Source: Colwellia sp. 12G3 (GTDB lineage: Bacteria; Pseudomonadota; Gammaproteobacteria; Enterobacterales; Alteromonadaceae). From it: 64,000 nt of DNA. A program made the translations under genes and the position numbers. The notes under the pieces were generated by a model. The model saw only the letters and a program-made list of their open reading frames with translations. It did no database searches and had not been told where the DNA came from. Below are positions 36,701-46,209 of this stretch, piece by piece. Position 1 is the first letter of the stretch, and each line of letters begins with the position of its first letter. The stretch lies in the NCBI RefSeq assembly GCF_002836775.1, contig NZ_PJAQ01000066.1:62001-126000 (forward strand), given 5' to 3'.

Positions 36701-37043
36701 TTTTGTTTATCAAGCGGAGCTTGAGTTAATTGAGCATAGTAGTAACCGTGTTGAGTTGAACTTAACTATTCCTGAAAATTTATATTACTTTCAAGGTCAT
36801 TTCTCCGAAGCACCAATTCTTCCCGGAGTGACTCAGCTTGATTGGGTGATGAACTATTTAGCGCAATATTTTGCTATCGACATCAGCACACTTGTTAGTG
36901 TTGATGCATTAAAATTTCAGCACATTGTTAGACCGGGTTATCAAGTTAACTTAACGCTTGAAAAAATAAAGCCAAATAAATATAGCTTTAGTTATCTCTC
37001 TGATCATGGTCAACATGCCTCAGGCAAAGTGGTTTTCGCTTAA
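36693..37043 (+). CDS. Hotdog-fold 3-hydroxyacyl-ACP dehydratase (FabZ-like) 1
   Basis: This 116-residue single hotdog-domain protein has the FabZ-like motif FQGHFSEAPILPGVTQLDWV, where the His is the likely catalytic residue. It starts at TTG 36693, 5 bp after GGAGAG, inside the end of the ligase gene. Its stop overlaps the next gene in TAATG. In aryl polyene clusters a dehydratase of this size acts with a second one to form the conjugated double bonds. This gene and the one at 47462 probably play those two parts. Confidence 0.82.
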   Translation: MTDFVYQAELELIEHSSNRVELNLTIPENLYYFQGHFSEAPILPGVTQLDWVMNYLAQYFAIDISTLVSVDALKFQHIVRPGYQVNLTLEKIKPNKYSFSYLSDHGQHASGKVVFA

Positions 37044-37852
37044 TGACTAAAATGACGCAAGTAGTTGAACAAACGGTAACTCAGCAACAGGGAAAAACAT
37101 TAGCATACGGTTTTGTTATTCCTAATTACAATCACCACTTGGTTATAGCTGACACGATTAAAGCGTTAGTGGTTTTTGGTTTACCTATTATCTTGGTCGA
37201 TGACGGTAGCAATGACGATACTCAGCAAGTGTTAGCGGCTATTGATACAAACTTTCATCAAGTTATCCTTATTCGCAGAGCACAAAATGGTGGTAAAGGC
37301 GCTGCAGTAAAAACAGGTTTAACTGCCGCCTATCAAGCGGGTTGGAGTCATGCATTACAAGTGGATGCCGATGGACAGCACGATCTTAGTGATGTTGACC
37401 GAATGCTTAAGTTATCACTTGCCAATCCGCAGGCTTTATTAAGCGGTCAGCCAATTTATGATGACAGTATTTCAAAAGGCCGTTATTACGGGCGTTTTAT
37501 TACCCATTTTTGGGTTTATATTGAAACACTCTCAATCGATATTAAAGATTCAATGTGCGGCTTTCGTGTTTATCCGTTAGCGGCATATCATCAGCTTACC
37601 CAATCGAGCCATTTAGGGAATAAAATGGACTTTGATATTGAGGTGATGGTGAAGTTACATTGGCAAGGTGTGCCTATGCATTTTGTCAAAACGAAAGTAC
37701 TTTATCCTGAAAATGGTCTGTCTCATTTTAATGTTTTTGATGACAATGTGTTAATTTCATTGATGCATACCCGATTGTTCTTTGGCATGTTATGGCGCTT
37801 ACCGAGAATTATATTTAGAAAATTCACGGATCAGCCTACGGTAAGTAATTAA
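37043..37852 (+). CDS. Family 2 glycosyltransferase of the pigment cluster
   Basis: This 269-residue GT-A fold glycosyltransferase has the nucleotide-sugar-binding starts VIPNYNH and ILVDDGSNDDT, the KGAAVKTGL stretch and the metal-binding DADGQHD (DxD-type) motif. A later conserved block is KDSMCGFRVYP. It resembles dolichol-phosphate-mannose-synthase-like enzymes. In aryl polyene clusters such a gene accompanies the acyltransferase and may attach a sugar or similar head group to the lipid anchor. No membrane helices are evident apart from a hydrophobic C-terminus. It starts in the TAATG overlap and abuts the next gene with no gap. Confidence 0.85.
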   Translation: MTKMTQVVEQTVTQQQGKTLAYGFVIPNYNHHLVIADTIKALVVFGLPIILVDDGSNDDTQQVLAAIDTNFHQVILIRRAQNGGKGAAVKTGLTAAYQAGWSHALQVDADGQHDLSDVDRMLKLSLANPQALLSGQPIYDDSISKGRYYGRFITHFWVYIETLSIDIKDSMCGFRVYPLAAYHQLTQSSHLGNKMDFDIEVMVKLHWQGVPMHFVKTKVLYPENGLSHFNVFDDNVLISLMHTRLFFGMLWRLPRIIFRKFTDQPTVSN

Positions 37853-38836
37853 ATGAAAAAGCAACAGCATTGGTCAAAAGTGACTGAACGTGGCTCTATG
37901 TTCGGCATTGAAACCTTAATATTTATTTACAAAATCTTTGGTAAAGGTCTATTCAAAGTATGTCTTACACCAGTGATGTTTTATTTTTATCTAACAGGTC
38001 GTAGTGCAAGGCAGGCTGTTTGGTATTATTTAGATAATTATCATGTCTGCCAGGGACAAGCTAAAAAAACAGGTTTAGCTAAATTTAATGAGGGCTTTAA
38101 AGTATTCTTCTCCTTTGGTTTATCCATTATTGATAAATTTGATGCGTGGCTTGGAAAGGTCAGTATTGACGATATAGATATTGTTGGTGATGAGGGTTAT
38201 AAAATGCTCTCTTCGGGTAATAAAGGCGCGGTGATTTTTAGTGCTCATTTAGGTAACATGGAAGTATGTCGTGCTATTTTTAGCCATGGCGACAATAAAA
38301 AGCCGCTGAATGTCATTACTTATAACGAGCATACCCCTTCATTTAATAACTTCTTAAAAAAAGTTAATGCTGAGTCGGCCATTAACTTTATTCACATTAA
38401 TAACTTTGGTCCAGATGATAGCATCAAGCTAAAGCAGAAAATTGAAGATGGTGAAGTGGTGGTTATTTTTGCCGATAGAACGTCTGTCAACAATCCCAAT
38501 TCCGTTAGTTTCGCACCATTTTTAGGGGAAGACGCTCCCTTTGCTGTAGGACCTTTTGCCTTAGCCACCATTATGGACTGTCCCGTATTTACTATTTTCT
38601 GTCTTAAAGAAAAAGGTCGTTATCGGACCTACATCGAAAAACTCGCCGACCCTGTTAAGGTAAAGCGTAAAGAAAGACAGCAATATTTTAATGACTTAAC
38701 TAAGCGTTTTGCACAACGTTTAGAAAAACATGTTCTGTTAGCCCCATATCAGTGGTATAACTTTTTTAATTTTTGGCAAACAGTGGCTAAGCCTGCAGAG
38801 CTGCCGCAAGAAAAGCCTAATACAAACAATGAATAA
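37853..38836 (+). CDS. HtrB/LpxL-like acyltransferase of the pigment cluster
   Basis: This 327-residue lysophospholipid/lipid-A-type acyltransferase has a hydrophobic N-terminal segment (GLFKVCLTPVMFYFYLTG) and the catalytic H-x4-E motif (FSAHLGNMEVCR) near residue 131. ADRTSVNNPNSVSFAPF and FALATIMDCPVFTIF match the substrate-binding region of the LpxL/HtrB family. It probably acylates the lipid anchor or joins the polyene chain to it at the inner membrane. It overlaps the ammonia-lyase gene by 8 bp. Confidence 0.83.
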   Translation: MKKQQHWSKVTERGSMFGIETLIFIYKIFGKGLFKVCLTPVMFYFYLTGRSARQAVWYYLDNYHVCQGQAKKTGLAKFNEGFKVFFSFGLSIIDKFDAWLGKVSIDDIDIVGDEGYKMLSSGNKGAVIFSAHLGNMEVCRAIFSHGDNKKPLNVITYNEHTPSFNNFLKKVNAESAINFIHINNFGPDDSIKLKQKIEDGEVVVIFADRTSVNNPNSVSFAPFLGEDAPFAVGPFALATIMDCPVFTIFCLKEKGRYRTYIEKLADPVKVKRKERQQYFNDLTKRFAQRLEKHVLLAPYQWYNFFNFWQTVAKPAELPQEKPNTNNE

Positions 38837-40421
38837 TTTGGCTGATGAAGCCAAAATGGAGATGTACGTGAGTAAAGCACCGCAAAATAAGCTTGTATTT
38901 GGTTATGGTCGTTTGACTATCGAAGATATTGTTAGCGTAGTGAAAGATGATGCCAAAGTAAGCTTAAGTGATGATGCCCATTTTCATGAAAAAGTAGATA
39001 AAGGTGTAGCATTTTTAGATAAACTTCTTAGAGAAGAAGGCCACATTTACGGTGTAACCACAGGTTATGGTGATTCTTGTACTGTAGAAGTGCCTATGTC
39101 GCTAGTCGACGAGCTTCCGATACATTTAACCCGTTTTCACGGTTGTGGTTTAGGACGATTCTTTACCATAGAACAAGGTAAAATGATTTTAGCGACACGT
39201 TTAGCTTCCTTATCTCAGGGATTCTCAGGCGTAAGTTGGGATTTACTTAATTTACTCGTCGAATTAGTAAACCGAGAAATAGTCCCTGTGATCCCAGAAG
39301 AAGGCTCTGTTGGGGCTAGTGGCGATTTAACACCACTTTCTTATGTTGCAGGCACGCTTATTGGCGAACGTGATACTTACTATAAAGGTGAAATCGTCAA
39401 CTCTGCGCAAGCATTTGAACAAGAAGGTTTAAAACCAATCAAGCTAAGACCTAAAGAAGGGTTAGCTATTATGAACGGTACCGCTGTTATGACAGCACTT
39501 GCTTGTCAAGCCTTCGACCGTGGCCAATATGCCAGTAAATTAATGACACGTATTACCGCCTTATCAAGTTTGGCTTTGAAAGGTAATAGTCATCACTTTG
39601 ACGACATTTTATTTAGCGTTAAACCCCACCCGGGACAAATAGAAGTTGCTCGACGTATTCAAAATGATTTAAACCATCATGAGCATCCTCGTAACTCTCA
39701 TCGTTTACAAGATAGATATTCGATTCGTTGTGCACCCCATGTTATTGGCGTACTCGAAGATAGCTTGCCTTGGTTACGTAGCATGATTGAAAACGAATTA
39801 AATTCTGCTAACGATAATCCAATTATTGATGGTATTGGTGAACATGTTTTACATGGTGGACACTTCTACGGTGGTCACATTGCCATGGCAATGGATTCGA
39901 TGAAAAACTGTATCGCGAACTTAGCTGATTTGGCTGATAGACAAATAGCGACGTTAGTTGATGTGAAAATGAATCATGGTTTGCCATCTAACCTAAGCGC
40001 AGCGACAGCAGAACGTCGCTATATTAATCACGGCTTTAAAGCGATTCAAATTGGTTGTTCAGCGTGGACTGCTGAAGCATTGAAATTAACGATGCCGGCA
40101 AGTGTGTTTTCGCGCTCTACTGAATGTCATAACCAAGATAAAGTAAGCATGGGTACCATAGCGGCTCGTGATTGTTTACGTATATTAGAACTAACCGAGC
40201 AAGTACTTGCGGCAACGTTATTAGCCAGTGTGCAAGGCATACGTATCCGTATCATTAATGGTGAAATAGATGAAAAATCACTTACACCAGATATTCGCGA
40301 CATGTTAAATGATATCAGCGGATTCTTTGAATTACTTGAAGAAGATCGCCCAACAGATAAACTACTTAGACAAACTATTAGTTATATTCAATCACAACGT
40401 TGGTCGCTATATGACGCCTAA
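38829..40421 (+). CDS. MIO-type aromatic amino acid ammonia-lyase (HAL/PAL/TAL family)
   Basis: This 530-residue enzyme has the self-forming MIO cofactor triad Ala163-Ser164-Gly165 (GSVGASGDLTPLSYVAG) and the catalytic Tyr74 in IYGVTTGYGDS. The substrate-selectivity position, Ser-His in histidine lyases, His-Leu in bacterial tyrosine lyases and Phe-Leu in plant phenylalanine lyases, reads Phe103-His104 (LTRFHGCGLG). It lacks other hut genes around it and sits inside the pigment operon, overlapping its neighbours by 8 and 11 bp. Making cinnamate or coumarate as polyene starter from Phe or Tyr is therefore much more likely than histidine degradation. Which amino acid it prefers is open. Confidence 0.88.
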   Translation: MNNLADEAKMEMYVSKAPQNKLVFGYGRLTIEDIVSVVKDDAKVSLSDDAHFHEKVDKGVAFLDKLLREEGHIYGVTTGYGDSCTVEVPMSLVDELPIHLTRFHGCGLGRFFTIEQGKMILATRLASLSQGFSGVSWDLLNLLVELVNREIVPVIPEEGSVGASGDLTPLSYVAGTLIGERDTYYKGEIVNSAQAFEQEGLKPIKLRPKEGLAIMNGTAVMTALACQAFDRGQYASKLMTRITALSSLALKGNSHHFDDILFSVKPHPGQIEVARRIQNDLNHHEHPRNSHRLQDRYSIRCAPHVIGVLEDSLPWLRSMIENELNSANDNPIIDGIGEHVLHGGHFYGGHIAMAMDSMKNCIANLADLADRQIATLVDVKMNHGLPSNLSAATAERRYINHGFKAIQIGCSAWTAEALKLTMPASVFSRSTECHNQDKVSMGTIAARDCLRILELTEQVLAATLLASVQGIRIRIINGEIDEKSLTPDIRDMLNDISGFFELLEEDRPTDKLLRQTISYIQSQRWSLYDA

Positions 40422-40923
40422 TGAACAGGGCAATACCTCAAGCAAAACATTAAGCCAAGCAGCAAGTATTGTCTTGGGAAAAACGGCTGAAAAGGCTTTG
40501 ATATCAAGTTATATTGATATTAAAGTACCCTTTTATGATGTTGATTCTATGCGTATTGTTTGGCATGGGCATTATGTGAAATACCTTGAAGATGCCCGTT
40601 GTGTATTACTTGATAAATTAAGTTATAACTACCTGAGCATGGAAGAGTCAGGTTATATTTGGCCTATTGTTGATATGCGTCTTAAGTATGTAGCTTCGGC
40701 TAAGTTTGCCAATAATATTCGGGTTTATGCTTTCTTGGTTGAATATGAATCGAGAATGAAAATTGCTTATGAAATTTATGATTTAGCCACAGGAAAGGTG
40801 CTTAATAAGGCACATACCATACAAGTTGCTGTCGATATAAAGTCAGAAGAAATGCAATTTGAAAGCCCTGATGTTTTTATTAATAAAGTAATCGCGCAGC
40901 TAAACAAAGAAGCAACAAAGTGA
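40411..40923 (+). CDS. 4-hydroxybenzoyl-CoA thioesterase-like hotdog protein
   Basis: I start the gene at ATG 40411, inside the last 11 bp of the lyase gene, giving 170 residues. Longer forms would overlap the lyase by over 100 bp. The region from residue 38 shows the YbgC/4HBT pattern: IKVPFYDVDSMRIVWHGHYV with the catalytic Asp, then KYLEDARCVLLDKL. Such thioesterases release acyl chains from carrier proteins or CoA. In this cluster it could free the finished polyene acid or clear misprimed carriers. The next gene begins 10 bp later. Confidence 0.82.
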   Translation: MTPNEQGNTSSKTLSQAASIVLGKTAEKALISSYIDIKVPFYDVDSMRIVWHGHYVKYLEDARCVLLDKLSYNYLSMEESGYIWPIVDMRLKYVASAKFANNIRVYAFLVEYESRMKIAYEIYDLATGKVLNKAHTIQVAVDIKSEEMQFESPDVFINKVIAQLNKEATK

Positions 40924-40933
40924 GTAAGTTTTT

Positions 40934-41647
40934 ATGATGCAGCTCGGTCGGTTTTTGCCTTTAATAGTGTGGTTATGGCTTAGTTTCATGCCTGCGCAGT
41001 CATATGCCCAATCAGTGGTTAAAGAAGTCAGTACTGATGAGCTCCAAACGGATAGCGAAGTAAAGGTCAAACCCTCAAAAGAGATTGTTGATCTACTTAA
41101 AAAGTTGGCTGTTAATCAAGGCAAGGGCCAATTTACTCAGCAAAAACACTTTAGCTTTATGTCAGTGCCTATAACCTCAATGGGATACTTTATTGTTAAA
41201 GGTGAGTCTGCATTATGGCAAACACAGCAACCAGTATTTTCTGCATTATTGCTAACCCCTGACGCTATTTATCGTCGTTTATCCCTTGATGAAAATTATC
41301 AATTACTCACCGATAGTGCCGAGTTTTCAGCAATCTTATCGACTATTTTTACTGGAAAAGTCAATACAGATGACTGGCAGCTGAAGAGCCGCGCAAAAGC
41401 TAGTTGTCTAGAGTTAACGCCTAAGTCGGGGCAACTTAAACAGTTATTCAGGCAAGTAGATTTATGCTTAGTTAATGAAGCTACCGAATCTAGCAGCCCG
41501 CAACAGCAAAGACAGATCACCTTAACGGACAGTAAAGGCGATAAAACCGTTATCACTATGACGTTAAGTCAGGATGCGTTCATTGCCAGTGATCTCGAAG
41601 CACTTAAGCGGTCAACAAGTCAAAGTGGAACAATGAATGCTCGCTAA
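40934..41647 (+). CDS. LolA-like periplasmic lipid carrier of the pigment cluster
   Basis: This 237-residue exported protein has a signal peptide (LGRFLPLIVWLWLSFMPAQS ending AYA) and a LolA-like fold: GKGQFTQQKHFSFMSVPITS, MGYFIVKGESALWQTQQPVF, then alternating strands. LolA proteins ferry lipoproteins from the inner to the outer membrane. The paralogues in aryl polyene clusters are thought to shuttle the lipid-linked pigment. It is followed by an MMPL exporter in an 11-bp overlap, which supports a transport pair. Confidence 0.8.
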   Translation: MMQLGRFLPLIVWLWLSFMPAQSYAQSVVKEVSTDELQTDSEVKVKPSKEIVDLLKKLAVNQGKGQFTQQKHFSFMSVPITSMGYFIVKGESALWQTQQPVFSALLLTPDAIYRRLSLDENYQLLTDSAEFSAILSTIFTGKVNTDDWQLKSRAKASCLELTPKSGQLKQLFRQVDLCLVNEATESSSPQQQRQITLTDSKGDKTVITMTLSQDAFIASDLEALKRSTSQSGTMNAR

Positions 41648-44132
41648 GTTGCCGACACTTAGCACTGCCACCAAAGCCATTTTATGGACAGTACAATTTT
41701 TACTGGTACTTTTTTTACTGATACTTAGTCAATTTAATAGCACTAATTTCTTAGGCTCGCCGCTGAAGATCAATGCCGATTTAACTTCACTTTTTGATAG
41801 CTCTCTTGCTAGTGATAGTAGCGATAATGATGTAGTGGTTCAAAAACAGGTGACTGAGCAAATCTCCCAAGCAGCCAGTAAGAGCAACATTGTGCTCGTT
41901 GGCGCTTCACGTCTTGATATTGCAATTAAACAGGCTGACTTATTTGCTAAAAAGCTAAGCAGTTTGCCTTTGGTTTCATCTGTACAAGTTAACTTTTCAA
42001 AGATGGCGCAATTGAGCGATATCAGTAACGACTACTTACCCTTTAAACAGCAATTGCTTAGCCAAGAAATGAGGCGACTGCTAACCGAAGGATCTAACGA
42101 AGAACTTTTTAGTTATCAATTTTCTTTGTTGAATCAAGTGGCAAACCAAACCGTCAGCTTAACCATTGAACAAGCGCCACACCTAGCGTTAGCTGATTAT
42201 CTATCTCGTCCTATGTTTGGTAGCTCTGCACTTAGTTTTAAAAATGAACATTTGGTCAGTCAATTTCAAAATAAGCACTATGTTTTAGTTTCTTTTAGTA
42301 CTGACAGTGATGGTATAAATATCAATACGTCTCAGCAATTTGTCAGCCAGTTTAAAAAAATCATAGGTCAAAAAGCTCTTAACGAGAAAAATCTAACCGA
42401 GCAAGCCCTAGGCCAGAATAGCTTAGACCAGCAAGCTATAGCCGATGATAAAGTAGAGTATCTGTACACTGGTGCTATTTTTTATACCAGTAAAGCCAGT
42501 AGCACTGGGCAAGGTGAAATGATGTTATATGGTGGCATTTCGTTATTTGCTACCTTGTTACTCATCGCTTTAGTCTATCGTAATATTACCGCTATGTTGG
42601 CCACGTTCACGCTCATTGGCATTAGTTTTGTTTATGGTTATTTAGCGCTATCGTTGTTTTATGCGCAAATCAGTGTCATTGCGCTTATATTTTCCGTTAC
42701 CCTTATTGGTATTGCTGCGGATTACAGTTTTCATGCGTTAACACAATTAAAGTTCACCCAATTTACGTCAAGTACTCATAAGCAACCACTGGCCATTATT
42801 CGGTCCTCTTTACTGATGAGTTACCTAACTACGGGAGCTGGTTATTCTTTGTTACTCTTAGCGCCATTTGCCTTGTTTCAACATATTGCTGTCTTTACTT
42901 TGTTTGGCTTATTGGGCGCTCTGATCACGGTGTTACTGTTATATCCTTTATTTTTACCGCTACTTAAAAGCAACAATGAAAATAATACGGCTATCCCTTC
43001 ATTCGCTAAAAGACTAAACAAACTGCAACAACGCTTTGTCGCTATAGTGGCTCATTATAAAATTTTCGCTATTACTCTCTTTGCTGGCGCTATGCTAGCA
43101 ATGACCTTAGTAGAGTTTGATAATGATATCCGCCGTTACTACACCGCAGATGCACAATTACAAGCCAGTGAAACAAAAGTCAAAGCGGTATTAAAGCAAA
43201 AGTGGGATTTACAATACTTTTTACTGCAAGCCAATTCATCGCAATCACTCCTCGTTTTAGAAGAGGAGTTAGTCACTAAGCTAACGCCGATAGTGAAGCA
43301 AGCGCAGTTAGCTGGCTTTTCCGCCGTGAGTCAATGGTTACCCTCAATAGCAAAGCAAGAGTCTAACAAACTTTTGCTGAGCCAAGCTATCGAGCAGGGT
43401 AAAATGGCGAATTTGCAAAGCATGTTAATTCAAGGTGATTGGCAATTTGAGCAAACATTTACGCCATTATTACCCGCAGACTGGCTAGAAAGTCACTTGG
43501 GTAAAATGTATAAAAATCAGTGGCTACAACGTGATAATGCCTTTTTCTCTGTTGTACGCTTAGCGGGTGTGAAAAATACGGCTGTATTAACCGACATCGC
43601 TGCGCAAATGGACATTGAACAAAGCACTGCAGGGCAAGTGATCTTAATTGATAAAGCTGGCAGTATCTCAGCGCAACTGACCCAATTTAGTCAACACCTT
43701 ATTTGGGTGATATTGGCCGCTGTGGTTGCCGCTTTACTGGTGTTTATCACCCGTTATGGCTTGCCAGTCGCACTATTAGCAGTAGCAACACCGGTGTTTT
43801 CATTAATGCTAGCTTTATTATTTAGCTTTTATTTACAAGAACAGTTAACCATATTTAATTTAGTTGCGGGTATTTTGATTTTAGCGTTAGGACTTGATTA
43901 TTCTGTGTTTTATGCAGAACATGGATTACATAAAAAAGTGACTTTAACTACTGTAATGTCGGCATTAAGCTCGGTATTTGTGTTTGCTATTTTAATGCTT
44001 AGTAGTATGACCGCGATAAGCAGTTTTGGCTTAACGGTATTTATTGGCGTGTTTTTTACCTTCATTTTAGCGCCAATTGTTACTCTCGCAAACGGACAGT
44101 CGAAGATTAATAAGGGAATGATTCATGAGTAA
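41637..44132 (+). CDS. MMPL/RND-family exporter of the pigment cluster
   Basis: This 831-residue inner-membrane protein is built as two homologous halves, each with a large periplasmic loop after the first helix and a bundle of about five more helices (first bundle near 295-460, second near 685-825). Conserved-looking helices include LIGIAADYSFHALTQLKF and ILALGLDYSVFYAEHGLHKK, carrying the Asp-Tyr pairs typical of MMPL proton relays. It probably extracts the lipid-linked polyene from the inner membrane and passes it to the LolA-like carrier. It overlaps the genes on both sides. Confidence 0.87.
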   Translation: MLAKLPTLSTATKAILWTVQFLLVLFLLILSQFNSTNFLGSPLKINADLTSLFDSSLASDSSDNDVVVQKQVTEQISQAASKSNIVLVGASRLDIAIKQADLFAKKLSSLPLVSSVQVNFSKMAQLSDISNDYLPFKQQLLSQEMRRLLTEGSNEELFSYQFSLLNQVANQTVSLTIEQAPHLALADYLSRPMFGSSALSFKNEHLVSQFQNKHYVLVSFSTDSDGININTSQQFVSQFKKIIGQKALNEKNLTEQALGQNSLDQQAIADDKVEYLYTGAIFYTSKASSTGQGEMMLYGGISLFATLLLIALVYRNITAMLATFTLIGISFVYGYLALSLFYAQISVIALIFSVTLIGIAADYSFHALTQLKFTQFTSSTHKQPLAIIRSSLLMSYLTTGAGYSLLLLAPFALFQHIAVFTLFGLLGALITVLLLYPLFLPLLKSNNENNTAIPSFAKRLNKLQQRFVAIVAHYKIFAITLFAGAMLAMTLVEFDNDIRRYYTADAQLQASETKVKAVLKQKWDLQYFLLQANSSQSLLVLEEELVTKLTPIVKQAQLAGFSAVSQWLPSIAKQESNKLLLSQAIEQGKMANLQSMLIQGDWQFEQTFTPLLPADWLESHLGKMYKNQWLQRDNAFFSVVRLAGVKNTAVLTDIAAQMDIEQSTAGQVILIDKAGSISAQLTQFSQHLIWVILAAVVAALLVFITRYGLPVALLAVATPVFSLMLALLFSFYLQEQLTIFNLVAGILILALGLDYSVFYAEHGLHKKVTLTTVMSALSSVFVFAILMLSSMTAISSFGLTVFIGVFFTFILAPIVTLANGQSKINKGMIHE

Positions 44133-45420
44133 AGCCAATATGTTCGATATTACTATTATCGGTGCGGGTCCATCGGGTGCCATTGCCGCTAGTTTGTTAA
44201 TGCAAAAGGGTTGGTCGGTGTGTATTCTTGAACGTGAGCACTTCCCACGTTTTTCTATTGGCGAAAGCTTATTACCGCACTGTATGGAAATGATTGAGCA
44301 AGCCAATATGCTTGATGCGCTATTAGCTAATGCCGAAAAATTGGGTTTTCAATTTAAAAATGGTGCGGCCTTTCATCGCGATGGTGATGATTGTCATTTT
44401 GACTTCACCAAAAAATTTACTCAAGGTACAGGTACTACTTTTCAAGTTAAGCGTGCTGATTTTGACAAGCTACTCGCTGATGAAGCACAAAAGCAAGGCG
44501 CCGAAATTCGCTATGGTCATAGTGTAACTGCCTTTGAATCAACTAAAAAAGGTACTTCGCTGTCGGTGAAAGGGCCGGAAGGGGATTATCAGATTAATGC
44601 CCAATTTACTCTAGATGCCAGTGGTTTTGGTCGCGTATTACCGCGACTCTTAAAGCTAGAAAAAGATAGCGTGTTAACCAATAGAAAAGCCATATTCACC
44701 CATTTTAAAGATAACATCGCTCAAACATCGATTGGGGAAAACTTCGATCGTAATAAAATATTAATCACAGTGCATCCTACTAAAGCGGATGTTTGGTATT
44801 GGCTAATACCCTTTAGTGATGGCACAGCAAGTATTGGTGTTGTTGGTGAAGATCATTACTTTAATGACACCAAGCAAACCGATCTGACTAGCGAGCAATT
44901 AGCGGTAACACTTTTGCAGTATATTAATGAAGATGCCAACCTAGCAAAATTACTCGCTAAAGCAGAGATCATTGCGCCAGTACGAACTATTGGTGGTTAC
45001 TCTGCCAATGTCAGTTCTTTGCATGGTGAAAATTTTGCTTTATTAGGCAATGCTGGTGAGTTTCTCGACCCAGTATTTTCGTCAGGTGTTACTATTGCTA
45101 TGCATTCAGCCATGTTAGCGGCAGAAGTAGTAGATCAACAATTATCCAATAAAACAGTAGATTGGGATAATGATTACAGCTTACCTTTATCTAAAGGTAT
45201 TGAAACGTTTAAGCACTTTGTTATGTCTTGGTATGATACTAGCTTGCAAGACGTTATATTTTTCTCTGATGAAGACACCGATATTAAACCTATGATTTGC
45301 TCAATATTAGCGGGTTATGCTTGGGATGAAAAAAATCCTTATGTGAGTAATACTAAACGTCGTTTAAATGTATTGGCAGAAATATGCCAAGATGAACAAA
45401 CTACCGTCGTGGCAAAATAG
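44125..45420 (+). CDS. FAD-dependent oxidoreductase (halogenase/geranylgeranyl-reductase-like) of the pigment cluster
   Basis: This 431-residue flavoprotein starts with a Rossmann motif (DITIIGAGPSGAIAASLLMQ), followed by LEREHFPRFSIGESLLP, the block shared with flavin-dependent halogenases and related monooxygenases. The second FAD motif appears as GEFLDPVFSSGVTIAMHSA. The halogenase WxWxIP motif reads WYWLIPFSDG, so halogenation is unlikely, and hydroxylation or saturation of the aryl or polyene part is a better guess. Similar oxidoreductases occur in flexirubin-type and aryl polyene clusters. It overlaps the exporter gene by 8 bp. Confidence 0.82.
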   Translation: MSKANMFDITIIGAGPSGAIAASLLMQKGWSVCILEREHFPRFSIGESLLPHCMEMIEQANMLDALLANAEKLGFQFKNGAAFHRDGDDCHFDFTKKFTQGTGTTFQVKRADFDKLLADEAQKQGAEIRYGHSVTAFESTKKGTSLSVKGPEGDYQINAQFTLDASGFGRVLPRLLKLEKDSVLTNRKAIFTHFKDNIAQTSIGENFDRNKILITVHPTKADVWYWLIPFSDGTASIGVVGEDHYFNDTKQTDLTSEQLAVTLLQYINEDANLAKLLAKAEIIAPVRTIGGYSANVSSLHGENFALLGNAGEFLDPVFSSGVTIAMHSAMLAAEVVDQQLSNKTVDWDNDYSLPLSKGIETFKHFVMSWYDTSLQDVIFFSDEDTDIKPMICSILAGYAWDEKNPYVSNTKRRLNVLAEICQDEQTTVVAK

Positions 45421-45428
45421 AGTAACTT

Positions 45429-46175
45429 ATGTCGATACAGCTATTAGCAAGGGTAAACATAGCCATTGAAGGTACTAAAGTGCTGGTAAAGTTTAATGAA
45501 AGTATAAAATTACTCATCATGGTCTCTAGCTTGATTTTCTTAACGGCTTGTAGTGTATTGACCCAAGGAAGTCCTAGTCATAATGCTAATGTATACTCAA
45601 AAATTATGCCGTTATTGCCTGTGCCTAATGCATTACAAAACAGGGTTTGGTTAGAAAAATTCACCTTCTCATTTGATAAATCTACTAGCAGTAAAAGCAG
45701 TAGTCAAAACTCAGCTAAAGCATCAACAGATAAAGTAAGTGGTTATGCTAAGCAAAGCATGCTGCTACAAACAGAGCTTTCTAAACAAGGTATTAATATT
45801 GCCGCGATGAGCTTTGATGGTATACCGCTTGCTCAAGCGAGTTGGCACGGTGGTAGTCAAGCGGTTAAAAGTGAGCTGACAGTGGCGAAACACTTCGATG
45901 CTAAACAGGTACTTCATGATCTGCAGATAGTCAATTGGCCAATAAATAGCATTGCCCCAGCTTTGGCAAAGAACATGAGTGTTGATGAAAAAATAGTGCC
46001 AAATTCAATCACAGGCATAAAAATTAAAACGCGACGCTTTTATCATCAAGGTGAAGTGATTATAATTATCCGCTATCAAGCAAAAGAAATCAGCTTTGAA
46101 CAACTCAGTGCGGGCTATAGTTTACTGATTACTCGTTTAACTGATAATGATTTAACGGCTGTATTAAAGCCGTAA
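45429..46175 (+). CDS. DUF3261-type lipoprotein of the pigment cluster
   Basis: This 248-residue putative lipoprotein has a lipobox LTAC with Cys41 after the hydrophobic stretch IKLLIMVSSLIFLTAC. The N-terminus is long for a signal peptide, so translation may begin at a later codon such as GTG 45480. The mature part has no enzyme motif. Outer-membrane lipoproteins of this kind (DUF3261) recur in aryl polyene clusters next to the LolA-like and MMPL genes and probably help place the pigment in the outer membrane. It follows the oxidoreductase by 8 bp. Confidence 0.7.
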   Translation: MSIQLLARVNIAIEGTKVLVKFNESIKLLIMVSSLIFLTACSVLTQGSPSHNANVYSKIMPLLPVPNALQNRVWLEKFTFSFDKSTSSKSSSQNSAKASTDKVSGYAKQSMLLQTELSKQGINIAAMSFDGIPLAQASWHGGSQAVKSELTVAKHFDAKQVLHDLQIVNWPINSIAPALAKNMSVDEKIVPNSITGIKIKTRRFYHQGEVIIIIRYQAKEISFEQLSAGYSLLITRLTDNDLTAVLKP

Positions 46176-46209
46176 CAAATAGTAATAAACAAGTAGAAAG
46201 AAAACGCTT

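Noticed and set aside
38829-40421. Ammonia-lyase as a histidine-utilisation enzyme (hutH)
   Set aside because: No hutU, hutI or hutG lies nearby, the selectivity pair is not Ser-His, and the gene overlaps pigment cluster genes on both sides.
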